Assembly: GCF_045291545.1 (NCBI RefSeq)
Contig: NZ_CP149514.1
Location: 744,001 to 808,000 of the forward strand
Origin: Gallaecimonas sp045291545
GTDB taxonomy: Bacteria > Pseudomonadota > Gammaproteobacteria > Enterobacterales > Gallaecimonadaceae
Reading direction: 5' to 3'
Length of the DNA stretch: 64,000 bases
The translations under genes were made by a program, and so were the position numbers. This document shows, piece after piece, positions 57,180 through 64,000 of this stretch (position 1 is its first letter; every line of letters begins with the position of its first letter). The notes under the pieces are model-generated. The model saw nothing but the letters and a program-made list of their open reading frames with translations, was not told where the DNA came from and searched no databases.

Positions 57180-58106
57180 TCAAGAAGCTAGGTGCTCCAG
57201 GAGCTGGGATTTTTGATTGAGGGTTTTGACTTGCTCAAACAGCTGCTGTGCTTCCGGGTATTGCCGGCGCAGGTACTGCAGCCATTGTTTGAGGCGATTG
57301 GGGTAGTACTTGCCCTTATCGCCTTGAATTTCAAAGGTTGAATAACGCAGCAGCAGTTGTTGCACCGCGGGCCAGGCAGGCAGGGCGCTTTGTTGCTTGA
57401 TAGCCAGTGCCAGGCCGGGGCTCGCCAGAGCGCCGCGGCCCAGCATTAAATCATTGCAGCCGGATTGCTGCTGGCAACGCTTGGCGTCGTCCACCTGCCA
57501 AATTTCACCATTGGCGATAACCGGCAACGACACCACCTGGCGGATGCGGGCAATATCTTGCCAGTAAGCCGGGGGCCGGTAGCCATCACGTTTGGTTCGG
57601 GCATGTACGGCCAGTTCACTGGCGCCAGCCTCAGCAATTGCCTGGGCGTTTTCCAGCATTTGTGTTTTGTCGTTGAACCCCAGGCGGATTTTCGCTGTCA
57701 CCGGCAGGGGGGCCGGGACGGCCTGGCGTACTGCGCTGATGATGGCGTAGAGGGTTTCTGGCTCATCCAGCAGCACTGAGCCACCGCGGTGCTTGTTGAC
57801 GGTTTTGGCTGGGCAGCCAAAATTCAGATCCACTCCCGGGGAGCCGAGCTCGACAGCGCGCACGGCATTTTCGGCGAGCCAGTGTGGCGATTGCCCCAAC
57901 AATTGGACCCGTACCGGCACTCCGCTAGCGGTCTTGCCGCCTTGAGCCAATTCCGGGCAAATACGGAAAAAGGAACGGGGAGGGTGTAACTGCTCGACAA
58001 CCCGCAAAAATTCCGTGACACATAAATCAAAACCACCTTGCGCCGTTAGCAGCTGGCGCATCAGATGGTCTACAACGCCTTCCATCGGCGCCAGAATAAT
58101 TCGCAT
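57180..58106 (-). CDS. dusC: tRNA-dihydrouridine(16) synthase DusC
   Basis: The 308-residue FMN enzyme has the Dus signature LAPMEGVVDHLMR, the catalytic Cys in VDLNFGCPAKTVNKHRGGS, and VHARTKRDGYRPPAYW. The PAYW rather than QxY form and the C-terminal tail with KGKYYPNRLKQWLQYL fit the DusC subfamily. The start MRIILAPMEG at 58106 is preferred over a codon six residues earlier. It is divergent from the RiPP operon. Confidence 0.9.
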   Translation of the reverse strand: MRIILAPMEGVVDHLMRQLLTAQGGFDLCVTEFLRVVEQLHPPRSFFRICPELAQGGKTASGVPVRVQLLGQSPHWLAENAVRAVELGSPGVDLNFGCPAKTVNKHRGGSVLLDEPETLYAIISAVRQAVPAPLPVTAKIRLGFNDKTQMLENAQAIAEAGASELAVHARTKRDGYRPPAYWQDIARIRQVVSLPVIANGEIWQVDDAKRCQQQSGCNDLMLGRGALASPGLALAIKQQSALPAWPAVQQLLLRYSTFEIQGDKGKYYPNRLKQWLQYLRRQYPEAQQLFEQVKTLNQKSQLLEHLAS

Positions 58107-58269
58107 AACATCACACTGAGCCATATTCGGTTGGCAAGTGTACGTTTTTTATCAATGATTGAAAGAAATTGTCGATGGGGCAGGTCGTATTCCCAGAGGT
58201 TTACTCCGGCCGTGGTTTTGCCGGTTTTTAGGTCATAGACCTTTTTCACTCACCAATGAGGTGCTCAGT

Positions 58270-58611
58270 ATGAAAACTCGCCATTGTGTTACCGCTGCGC
58301 TAGGCGCGCTGGTTGTTGGCTCGGTTACATCCACCGCGGCGTCGGCGGCGTCTTTTACTATGCAGGATCTGGGGCAGGGCTATCAGCAGGTCAGCTTCGA
58401 GGGTAAATGTGGTGAAGCCACCTGTGGTGCCAGTGATAGCAAGCAGGACAAAGCCAAACCGCAAAAAGTAAAAGAGGCCAAATGTGGTGAAAAGGCCGCC
58501 AGCAAAGCCAAAGAAGGCAGTTGCGGTGAAAAGGCCAAGAAAGCAAAAGAAGCCACTTGCGGTGCCGACAAGAAAACCAAGCCAGAGGCCAAGTGTGGTA
58601 GTCAGCACTGA
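58270..58611 (+). CDS. hvfA: Cys-repeat RiPP precursor (HvfA-like metal-binding peptide)
   Basis: The 113-residue precursor has a signal peptide (TAALGALVVGSVTSTAASA) and a low-complexity Lys/Ala/Glu-rich mature part with six Cys at 47, 52, 72, 85, 97 and 109. Each sits in an E-x-x-C-G unit (EGKCG, EATCG, EAKCG, EGSCG, EATCG, EAKCG). Haemophilus HvfA and related peptides have EGKCG units whose Cys are converted by a DUF692 enzyme to oxazolone/thioamide groups that bind copper. The next two genes encode that enzyme type and its partner. GAGG precedes ATG 58270; a 37-codon upstream extension is unlikely. Confidence 0.85.
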   Translation: MKTRHCVTAALGALVVGSVTSTAASAASFTMQDLGQGYQQVSFEGKCGEATCGASDSKQDKAKPQKVKEAKCGEKAASKAKEGSCGEKAKKAKEATCGADKKTKPEAKCGSQH

Positions 58612-59431
58612 GCGTTTTGCTGTCAGCGGCGCGGGCCTTGGTCTGCGCCGTGACTTTCTTGATGAGTTCAGTCATCAGGCTTTACCGGCGCCGGTCTCTT
58701 TTTTGGAAGTCGCACCGGAAAACTGGATGGGCCTTGGCGGTCGTTACGGCAAGGCCTTTGCCGCGCTGAGTGAAGCGCACCCGTTTGTTTGCCATGGGCT
58801 GTCATTGTCTATCGGTGGCCCTGCTCCTTTGGACAAGGCGTTTATTGGCCAACTGAAGCAATTTCTTGACCGCCATAATATTCGTTGCTACTCCGAGCAT
58901 CTGTCATGGTGCGCCGGCGACGCACATTTGTATGACTTACTGCCAATCCCCTTTACCGAGGAAGCTGTGGCCCATGTTGCTGGCCGGGTACGGCAGGTGC
59001 AGGACATGCTGGAGCGGCCTTTAGCACTGGAAAATGTGTCTTACTATGCTGTCGCTGACAGCCAGCTCAGTGAGATTGACTTCATCAACGCCGTGCTGTC
59101 GGAAGCCGATTGCCAGCTGCTGCTGGATGTGAACAACATTGTTGTAAATGCCACTAATCATGGCTACGAGCCGTTGACGTTTTTGCAGGCCCTGCCGGGG
59201 CAGCGTATCGCTTATGGGCATGTTGCCGGCCACAGCCAGGAAGATGCTGAACTGCTGATTGATACCCATGGGGCGCCGGTATCGGACCCGGTGTGGGCCT
59301 TGCTGGCACAGGCATATCGGCTGCATGGCCCATTCCCGACCTTACTGGAACGGGATTTTAACTTGCCACCGTTGCCGGAGCTGCTGGCTGAAACAGCGCA
59401 GATCACGCGCCTTCAGGATGCTTGGCAATGA
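58595..59431 (+). CDS. hvfB: DUF692 multinuclear non-haem iron (MNIO) RiPP-modifying enzyme
   Basis: The 278-residue TIM-barrel protein has VSGAGLGLRRDFLDEF, FLEVAPENWMGLGG, CHGLSLSIGG, YSEHLSW, ENVSYY, LLDVNNIVVNATNHG, HVAGH and DTHGAPVSDPVW, which supply the His, Asp, Asn and Glu iron ligands expected of the family. It should modify Cys of the upstream precursor. I place the start at GTG 58595 with AGAGG six bases before it, so the gene overlaps the precursor by 17 bases. An open frame extends further upstream but encodes a low-complexity shadow. Confidence 0.9.
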   Translation: MVVSTERFAVSGAGLGLRRDFLDEFSHQALPAPVSFLEVAPENWMGLGGRYGKAFAALSEAHPFVCHGLSLSIGGPAPLDKAFIGQLKQFLDRHNIRCYSEHLSWCAGDAHLYDLLPIPFTEEAVAHVAGRVRQVQDMLERPLALENVSYYAVADSQLSEIDFINAVLSEADCQLLLDVNNIVVNATNHGYEPLTFLQALPGQRIAYGHVAGHSQEDAELLIDTHGAPVSDPVWALLAQAYRLHGPFPTLLERDFNLPPLPELLAETAQITRLQDAWQ

Positions 59432-60186
59432 CCGATTTTCGCCACACCCAGGCGCGCTGGCTGGCGCACCTTCGTGACCCGCAGCAACCGGCTCCGGCGG
59501 GTATTGAAGAACGGCGTATGGCTATTTACCGGCGGCTGCTTTTCAACAATATAGAAAGCTTTTTAGCCAGCACTTTTCCGGTGTTGCGTAGCCTCTATGA
59601 CGAGCCGCAATGGCAGTATCGGGTGCGGCGTTTTTATGCTGACCATGACTGCAAAACACCGCTGTTTCTGGAAATCGGTTTGGAGTTTCTTGATTATCTG
59701 GACAGCTCCGCCTTCAGTGCCGGGGCTTTTGACCCGCCCTTTATGGCCGAGCTGGCCCACTATGAATACCTTGAACTGGCGGCCGAACGGGCACAGGAAT
59801 ATGGCCAGATCATTGACGATGTACTCACTGACCAGACACCGCTGATGCTGGCAGACAGTGCACAACTTGCCGCTTACCACTGGCCGGTACATCAGATCAG
59901 TGCCCAGCAGCGGCCATCTGTGCCGCTTACTGAACCGTGTTTCTTGGTGGTGTACCGTAATGCTGATGACGTTGTGGGTTTTCTAAAAATCAATGCGGCC
60001 AGTGCGCAATTGCTGGATGCACTACGCCAGTACCCTGGTATGAATGCGGCAACGCTACAACAGTACCTGGCTGAACACTTAACCGTGACACCAGCAGCTT
60101 TGCAGCAGGCACTGAGGAAATTGGCGTCACGGGGCATTGTCCGAAAAGTAGCCGAAGAAATTGATCCAGATCATTCCCTTGTGTAG
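59428..60186 (+). CDS. hvfC: DUF2063 partner protein (HvfC-like)
   Basis: The 252-residue protein has the DUF2063 N-terminal domain (YRRLLFNNIESFLASTFPVL and FYADHDCKTPLFLEIGLEFLDYL) and a C-terminal winged-helix-like part (ATLQQYLAEHLTVTPAALQQALRKL). Such proteins bind the precursor and deliver it to the MNIO enzyme. Its ATG overlaps the enzyme's stop (ATGA). No DoxX-type gene follows, unlike the hvfABCD layout known from Haemophilus. Confidence 0.88.
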   Translation: MTDFRHTQARWLAHLRDPQQPAPAGIEERRMAIYRRLLFNNIESFLASTFPVLRSLYDEPQWQYRVRRFYADHDCKTPLFLEIGLEFLDYLDSSAFSAGAFDPPFMAELAHYEYLELAAERAQEYGQIIDDVLTDQTPLMLADSAQLAAYHWPVHQISAQQRPSVPLTEPCFLVVYRNADDVVGFLKINAASAQLLDALRQYPGMNAATLQQYLAEHLTVTPAALQQALRKLASRGIVRKVAEEIDPDHSLV

Positions 60187-60219
60187 ACTCGCGTCCTTGT
60201 TAATCAGAGGTTGCAAATC

Positions 60220-60339
60220 ATGTCTGACGGTCACTTCAAAGATCCCTACAGCTTCAAACATGTTATTGGCCTGCTGGTGGCACTGTGCTTGCCGACCTTG
60301 CCGGCTATTCTTGCTGTTGTTCACCATGCCAGTCACTAA
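60220..60339 (+). CDS. 39-residue single-span membrane peptide
   Basis: ATG 60220 follows CAGAGG by nine bases. The peptide has a polar start (MSDGHFKDPYSFKH) and one membrane segment (VIGLLVALCLPTLPAILAVV), then ends in HHASH. It begins 34 bases after the DUF2063 gene and ends just before a terminator-like hairpin, so it may be the last gene of the RiPP operon. The family is unknown to me. The His residues at the end could bind metal, but that is speculation. Confidence 0.6.
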   Translation: MSDGHFKDPYSFKHVIGLLVALCLPTLPAILAVVHHASH

Positions 60340-60340
60340 G

Positions 60341-60366
60341 TAGCCAGGCCGCTTGCGGCCTGGCTA
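60341..60366. terminator. Hairpin closing the RiPP operon
   Basis: TAGCCAGGCCGC (60341-60352) and GCGGCCTGGCTA (60355-60366) form a near-continuous 12-bp inverted repeat. Only CGGTTGTTG follows, so the U-run is poor. Confidence 0.55.
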
Positions 60367-60376
60367 CGGTTGTTGT

Positions 60377-60769
60377 ATGCGTATAGTGTTTGTGCTGGCC
60401 GGTTGGCTGGCGGTAGCCTTGGGCGTTTTAGGCATTTTTTTGCCGGTACTGCCCACCACCCCTTTTATTTTGCTGGCCGCCTGGTGCTTTGCCAAAGGTT
60501 CGCCGCGCTGGCATCAATGGCTGCGTGATAATCGCTATTTCGGGCAGATGGTCCGTGACTGGGAGCGGGAGCGGGGGTTGCGCCGTCGTTATCGTAACCG
60601 GGCAGTTGCCATGATGCTGGTGACGTTTGCTATTTCCATTTATCTGGTTCCCAGTAATGGCTTGCGCCTGATGTTACTGACCATCATGGCGGCGGTGCTG
60701 GTGTATTTGTATCGTTTGCCTGTGGTGGCAGAGCCCGAGGCAGTTGCTCCGGGTCGTAAAAGTCCTTAA
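60377..60769 (+). CDS. ybaN: DUF454 (YbaN-like) membrane protein
   Basis: The 130-residue protein has the family motif GVLGIFLPVLPTTPFILLAAWCFAKGS in two membrane segments, WLRDNRYFGQMVRDWE, and a further hydrophobic pair at the C-terminal half. Function unknown. ATG 60377 is preferred over a start eight codons upstream inside the hairpin. A ybaN-apt-dnaX-ybaB-recR order is the common gammaproteobacterial arrangement. Confidence 0.88.
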   Translation: MRIVFVLAGWLAVALGVLGIFLPVLPTTPFILLAAWCFAKGSPRWHQWLRDNRYFGQMVRDWERERGLRRRYRNRAVAMMLVTFAISIYLVPSNGLRLMLLTIMAAVLVYLYRLPVVAEPEAVAPGRKSP

Positions 60770-60808
60770 CCTGTGCTGCTTTGGTTTTGCCCAGTGTGAA
60801 AAATCATC

Positions 60809-61354
60809 ATGAATAACGACAGCCTGACCCTGATCAAATCGGCTATTCACAGCATTCCCGATTACCCCAAGCCGGGGATCATCTTTCGCGATGTCACCAG
60901 CTTGATGCAGCACCCGCAAGCTTTTGCAGCCAGCATCGAGCTGCTGGCGAAGCATTTCGGCCAGATGGGCTTTACCAAGGTCGTAGGAGCGGAAGCCCGC
61001 GGTTTCATTTTTGGTGCCCCACTGGCGTTAGCGCTGGGGGTCGGCTTTGTACCGGTCCGCAAGCCCGGCAAGCTGCCCCGTCAGACCATTGGCCAGAGCT
61101 ATGAACTGGAATATGGCCAGGACACGCTGGAAATTCATATTGATGCCATCAGTACGGGTGACAAAGTGCTGCTGGTCGATGACCTGCTGGCGACCGGCGG
61201 CACCATTGAGGCCACAGCTAAGTTGGTGCGGGAGCTGGGTGGCGAAGCCCGCCATGCCGCGTTTATTGTTTCCCTGCCGGAACTGGGCGGGATCGAGCGT
61301 CTGCGTAAGCAAGATTTGGACGTTTTCGATCTGGTGCAGTTTGACGGCCACTGA
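60809..61354 (+). CDS. apt: Adenine phosphoribosyltransferase
   Basis: The 181-residue purine-salvage enzyme converts adenine and PRPP to AMP. It has YPKPGIIFRDVTSLMQHP, GAEARGFIFGAPLA and the PRPP-binding motif VLLVDDLLATGGTIEA. It lies 61 bases upstream of dnaX. Confidence 0.96.
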   Translation: MNNDSLTLIKSAIHSIPDYPKPGIIFRDVTSLMQHPQAFAASIELLAKHFGQMGFTKVVGAEARGFIFGAPLALALGVGFVPVRKPGKLPRQTIGQSYELEYGQDTLEIHIDAISTGDKVLLVDDLLATGGTIEATAKLVRELGGEARHAAFIVSLPELGGIERLRKQDLDVFDLVQFDGH

Positions 61355-61415
61355 CTGCTGACCTGTTGCCATGCTGTGGTAGCATGACGCTATCGATGCG
61401 TGAAAAGACGACTCC

Positions 61416-63506
61416 ATGGCATATCAGGTACTGGCTCGGAAGTGGCGCCCTCAGCAATTTGCTTCGCTGGTGGGGCAGGATCATGTGGTGCAGGCACTGG
61501 GCAATGCATTGACCCAAGGCCGCCTGCATCACGCCTACCTGTTCAGTGGCACCCGTGGGGTGGGCAAAACCACCCTGGCCCGGATCTTTGCCAAAAGCCT
61601 TAACTGTGAACTGGGTGTTACTGCCACGCCTTGCGGCCAATGCAGTGCCTGCCAGGAGATAGAGCAAGGCAATTTTGTTGACCTGATTGAAGTCGATGCT
61701 GCCTCTCGTACCAAAGTTGAAGATACCCGCGAAATTCTCGATAACGTTCAGTACCGGCCAACCCGCGGCCGCTACAAGGTGTACCTCATCGATGAAGTAC
61801 ACATGCTGTCGCGCCACTCCTTCAATGCCCTGCTAAAAACCCTGGAAGAGCCGCCGGAACACATCAAGTTTTTGCTGGCCACCACTGATCCGCAAAAGCT
61901 GCCGGTAACCATCTTGTCCCGTTGCCTGCAATTTAATTTAAAGAGCCTGAGCCCGGCGCTGATTAGCGAACACCTGGCGCAGGTACTGGGTCACGAGCAG
62001 CTGCCTTTTGACGAAGGCGCACTAGCGCTGCTGGCCAAGGCGGCCAATGGTTCCATGCGTGATGCCCTGAGTCTGACCGACCAGGCGATTGCCCACGGAA
62101 ATGGCCAGGTATTGCTGGATAATGTCCAGGCTATGCTCGGCACCCTGGACAGCCGCTACAGTGAAAAACTGATGGCGGCCGTGGTGACCGGTGATGCCGC
62201 AGAGATGATGGCGGCCTTGGATGCCGTGGCGATGATGTCGCCGGATTACAGCGCCTTGCTGGCGGATGTACTGGTATTGCTGCATCAGGCGGCTATTGCC
62301 CAGCAATTACCGGGCTCACAGAGCCCGGCCGCGGAACAACTGGCCGGGCAACTGAGCCCGACACAGCTGCAACTGTTTTATCAGATGACGTTACATGGCC
62401 GCCGGGATTTGCCACATTGCCCGGACCCGCGTATGGCACTGGAAATGACGCTACTGCGGATGCTGGCTTTTGATATTGATAACACTGCCCCCCCGGCCCC
62501 AAGAACCAAGCCGGCCCGGAAACCGGCAGCGGTGCCAAGCGCCCGGCAATCGGCTACTGGCGAGGCGGCTTCAGTGAGTTCACCTGAGCCGGCCCGGGCG
62601 ATGCCGCCAAGGCAGGCGGCCTCTGAGGTGGCGCACCCGGCCGATTTGGCCGCGCAGCAAGAGCATGTGCTGGCTCTGGCGCAAGGGCAGGGTTATCAGC
62701 AAGCTCCAGCTGTCACCGACGCTCAGGAGTCATCACCCGAGTCGGCAAACATCGCTGCGCAATCCGATGCCGCTGCGGCTGAGCATACTGCGGCACCACT
62801 GTCGCCAACTCAGGCGATACTGGCCCGCCGTAAGGCACTGCGAGAGCAGCGCCAGCAGGAGGGCGAGGGCACAAAAAAGCCTGAGGCGGCCCCGCTGGCC
62901 TCTGCGGGGCTGGTAACCAAACCTGCTGAGCCACACCCGGAGGGGGCGCCAGCACAAGGGCCGCTCACAGCACCAGCGGTGCCTGAGCGCGAGCTTTCCT
63001 CTACGTCGGCGGAAGTCGCGCCGGTCGTGGCAAGTGTCAGTGACCATTCGCTGCAAGCTGCTGAGGATGAAGCACCGCAATCGGCTCCTTACCCGGCAGT
63101 CACCACAGCTCTGGCCGAATGTGATGAACAGGACCGCTTTTGGTATCAGTGCTGTGAAACTCTGGACGCCGGTGGTTTTATTCGGCAATTGGCTTTGAAC
63201 GCGGTGCTGATACGTTCGGACAGCGGTTGGCAGTTATTGCTGGCCCCGGAGCAACGCCATCTGGCTCGCTATCAGCAAGAATTGGCTGACGCGCTCAGTC
63301 AGGCCGGCATCTATAACGGGCCTTTGGATATCACTGTTGCACAAGCGCCGCCAGGGCGTGAAAGTCCGCTTGCCATCAGCAACCGGATTTTGGCAAGCTG
63401 CCAGGCCCATGCTGAGGCGGTGCTGGCAGCAGACCCGCGGGTGCAACATTTTATTGAGCAATTTGATGCAGAACTGGTGGCGGATTCAGTCCGCCCAATC
63501 ATGTGA
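61416..63506 (+). CDS. dnaX: DNA polymerase III tau (and gamma) subunit
   Basis: DnaX is the clamp-loader ATPase. The 696-residue tau form has Walker A FSGTRGVGKTTLARIFAK, zinc-finger Cys in CGQCSACQEIEQGN, Walker B VYLIDEVHMLS and SRC motif ILSRCLQF. Clamp-loader domain III reaches about residue 370, a Pro/Ala-rich linker follows, and the C-terminal tau-specific part contacts helicase and polymerase alpha. A complete programmed -1 frameshift signal (62857-62910) should also give a gamma form of about 489 residues. Confidence 0.97.
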   Translation: MAYQVLARKWRPQQFASLVGQDHVVQALGNALTQGRLHHAYLFSGTRGVGKTTLARIFAKSLNCELGVTATPCGQCSACQEIEQGNFVDLIEVDAASRTKVEDTREILDNVQYRPTRGRYKVYLIDEVHMLSRHSFNALLKTLEEPPEHIKFLLATTDPQKLPVTILSRCLQFNLKSLSPALISEHLAQVLGHEQLPFDEGALALLAKAANGSMRDALSLTDQAIAHGNGQVLLDNVQAMLGTLDSRYSEKLMAAVVTGDAAEMMAALDAVAMMSPDYSALLADVLVLLHQAAIAQQLPGSQSPAAEQLAGQLSPTQLQLFYQMTLHGRRDLPHCPDPRMALEMTLLRMLAFDIDNTAPPAPRTKPARKPAAVPSARQSATGEAASVSSPEPARAMPPRQAASEVAHPADLAAQQEHVLALAQGQGYQQAPAVTDAQESSPESANIAAQSDAAAAEHTAAPLSPTQAILARRKALREQRQQEGEGTKKPEAAPLASAGLVTKPAEPHPEGAPAQGPLTAPAVPERELSSTSAEVAPVVASVSDHSLQAAEDEAPQSAPYPAVTTALAECDEQDRFWYQCCETLDAGGFIRQLALNAVLIRSDSGWQLLLAPEQRHLARYQQELADALSQAGIYNGPLDITVAQAPPGRESPLAISNRILASCQAHAEAVLAADPRVQHFIEQFDAELVADSVRPIM
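62857..62910 (+). promoter_or_regulatory. Programmed -1 ribosomal frameshift signal in dnaX
   Basis: Three elements are in the same arrangement as in E. coli dnaX. A Shine-Dalgarno-like AGGAGG (62857-62862) lies ten bases before the slippery heptamer A AAA AAG (62873-62879, in frame). A downstream stem GCCCCGC/GCGGGGC (62889-62895 with 62904-62910) follows. After slipping, the -1 frame reads GCC TGA and stops at 62884, adding one Ala. Confidence 0.85.
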
Positions 63507-63515
63507 GGAACGATA

Positions 63516-63845
63516 ATGTTTGGTAAAGGCGGAATGGGCAACCTGATGAAGCAGGCCCAGCAAATGCAAGAGCGTATGCAAAAGGCCCAGGAAGAAATCG
63601 CCAATATGGAAGTCACCGGCGAAGCCGGGGCTGGGCTGGTGAAAGTCACCATGCTGGGCAATCACAATGTCCGTCGGGTGGAAATTGATGACAGCCTGAT
63701 GGCAGACGACAAAGAAATGCTCGAAGATCTGATCGCGGCGGCCATGAACGACGCGGTACGCCGGGTTGAAGTGGAATCCAAGGCGAAGATGGGTGATGTT
63801 ACCGGCGGTATGAAACTGCCTGGCGGCATGCAGTTCCCGTTCTAA
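63516..63845 (+). CDS. ybaB: YbaB/EbfC nucleoid-associated protein
   Basis: The 109-residue DNA-binding protein has the family opening MFGKGGMGNLMKQAQQMQ, VTGEAGAGLVKVTMLGNHNV and DLIAAAMNDAVRRVE. It lies between dnaX and recR in the standard order. Confidence 0.96.
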   Translation: MFGKGGMGNLMKQAQQMQERMQKAQEEIANMEVTGEAGAGLVKVTMLGNHNVRRVEIDDSLMADDKEMLEDLIAAAMNDAVRRVEVESKAKMGDVTGGMKLPGGMQFPF

Positions 63846-63849
63846 GAAG

Positions 63850-64000
63850 ATGGAATTCAGCCCGCTGTTAAAAGAGCTGATCCAGGCTCTGCGCTGTCTG
63901 CCCGGGGTGGGGGGGAAATCTGCTACCCGTATGGCCTTTCACTTGCTGGAGCGGGATCGCCAAGGTGGGCTGAAACTGGCCAACCAGTTACAGGCAGCAC
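63850..64000 (+). CDS. recR: Recombination mediator RecR (start only)
   Basis: Fifty codons of recR are present before the window ends. The helix-hairpin-helix CLPGVGGKSATRMAFHLLE is visible; the zinc finger and Toprim domains lie outside. It starts four bases after the ybaB stop. Confidence 0.93.
   Translation, partial: MEFSPLLKELIQALRCLPGVGGKSATRMAFHLLERDRQGGLKLANQLQAA

Noticed and set aside
58484..58594. In-frame N-terminal extension of the DUF692 enzyme through the precursor gene
   Set aside because: The extra 37 residues are Lys/Pro-rich low complexity produced by reading the precursor in another frame; GTG 58595 has a proper ribosome-binding site and gives the normal family start.

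Overview
The window looks like about 64 kb of chromosome from a free-living gammaproteobacterium with moderately high GC. Evidence for this is the order and content of the housekeeping genes: cmoB-cmoA-yecE, aspS, ruvCAB, tamAB, ybgC-tolQRAB-pal-cpoB, nadA, 4.5S RNA, dinG, priC, a bifunctional pheA and apt-dnaX-ybaB-recR. The Vibrio/Shewanella-style TonB2 cluster with large TonB-dependent receptors points to the Alteromonadales/Aeromonadales side of the class; Gallaecimonas-like is my guess, not a demonstrated assignment. No rRNA operon, CRISPR array or intact insertion sequence was seen.

Layout: 0.1-0.3 kb, a structured dispersed repeat. 0.5-3.1 kb (minus strand), tRNA wobble-uridine modification (cmoAB) and yecE, divergent from aspS. 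3.2-12.5 kb, aspS, Holliday-junction processing (ruvCAB) and outer-membrane biogenesis (tamAB). 12.6-12.9 kb, an unexplained intergenic stretch with an orphan minus-strand terminator and a 24-bp palindrome. 13-20.3 kb, an S9A oligopeptidase lipoprotein and the Tol-Pal operon. 20.4-22.1 kb, three tRNA-Lys, nadA and tRNA-Ser. 22.1-25.1 kb, an AT-rich accessory island: three same-strand single genes (a lipoprotein, a DUF4431-like secreted protein and an LRAT-fold protein) separated by attC-like sites, two more copies of the dispersed repeat and a scrap of IS110/IS1111-family transposase. I read this as an integrase-less gene-cassette array (CALIN). 25.2-28.9 kb, an arsRCH-acr3 arsenic operon and soxR with a classical SoxR box driving a tiny ORF and a VOC protein. 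29-32.8 kb, a two-gene sensory system (HisKA_2 kinase plus REC-PAS-GGDEF-EAL). 32.8-36.6 kb (minus), alkylation repair (Ada/AlkA fusion plus ogt), an aminotransferase and rluA. 36.6-43.1 kb, a transglycosylase, 4.5S RNA, tryptophan dioxygenase and a tightly overlapping minus-strand dinG-TSUP-priC-DUF2057-deacetylase cluster. 43.3-55.4 kb, two TonB-dependent receptors flanking a methyltransferase and a complete TonB2-type energising operon. 55.4-58.1 kb (minus), pheA with a leader-peptide attenuator, a small DksA/TraR protein and dusC. 58.2-60.4 kb, a RiPP-type metal-binding peptide operon (Cys-repeat precursor, DUF692/MNIO enzyme, DUF2063 partner) followed by a 39-residue membrane peptide. 60.4-64 kb, ybaN, apt, dnaX with an intact programmed -1 frameshift site, ybaB and the start of recR.

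The parts most worth following up are the cassette array interrupted by an IS110-family remnant and a hairpin-rich repeat (22.6-25.1 kb), the HvfA-like Cys-repeat precursor operon (58.3-60.2 kb), the possible regulated minus-strand RNA downstream of tamB, and small genes easily missed by gene callers (28352-28444, 60220-60339, and the pheA leader at 56671-56715).
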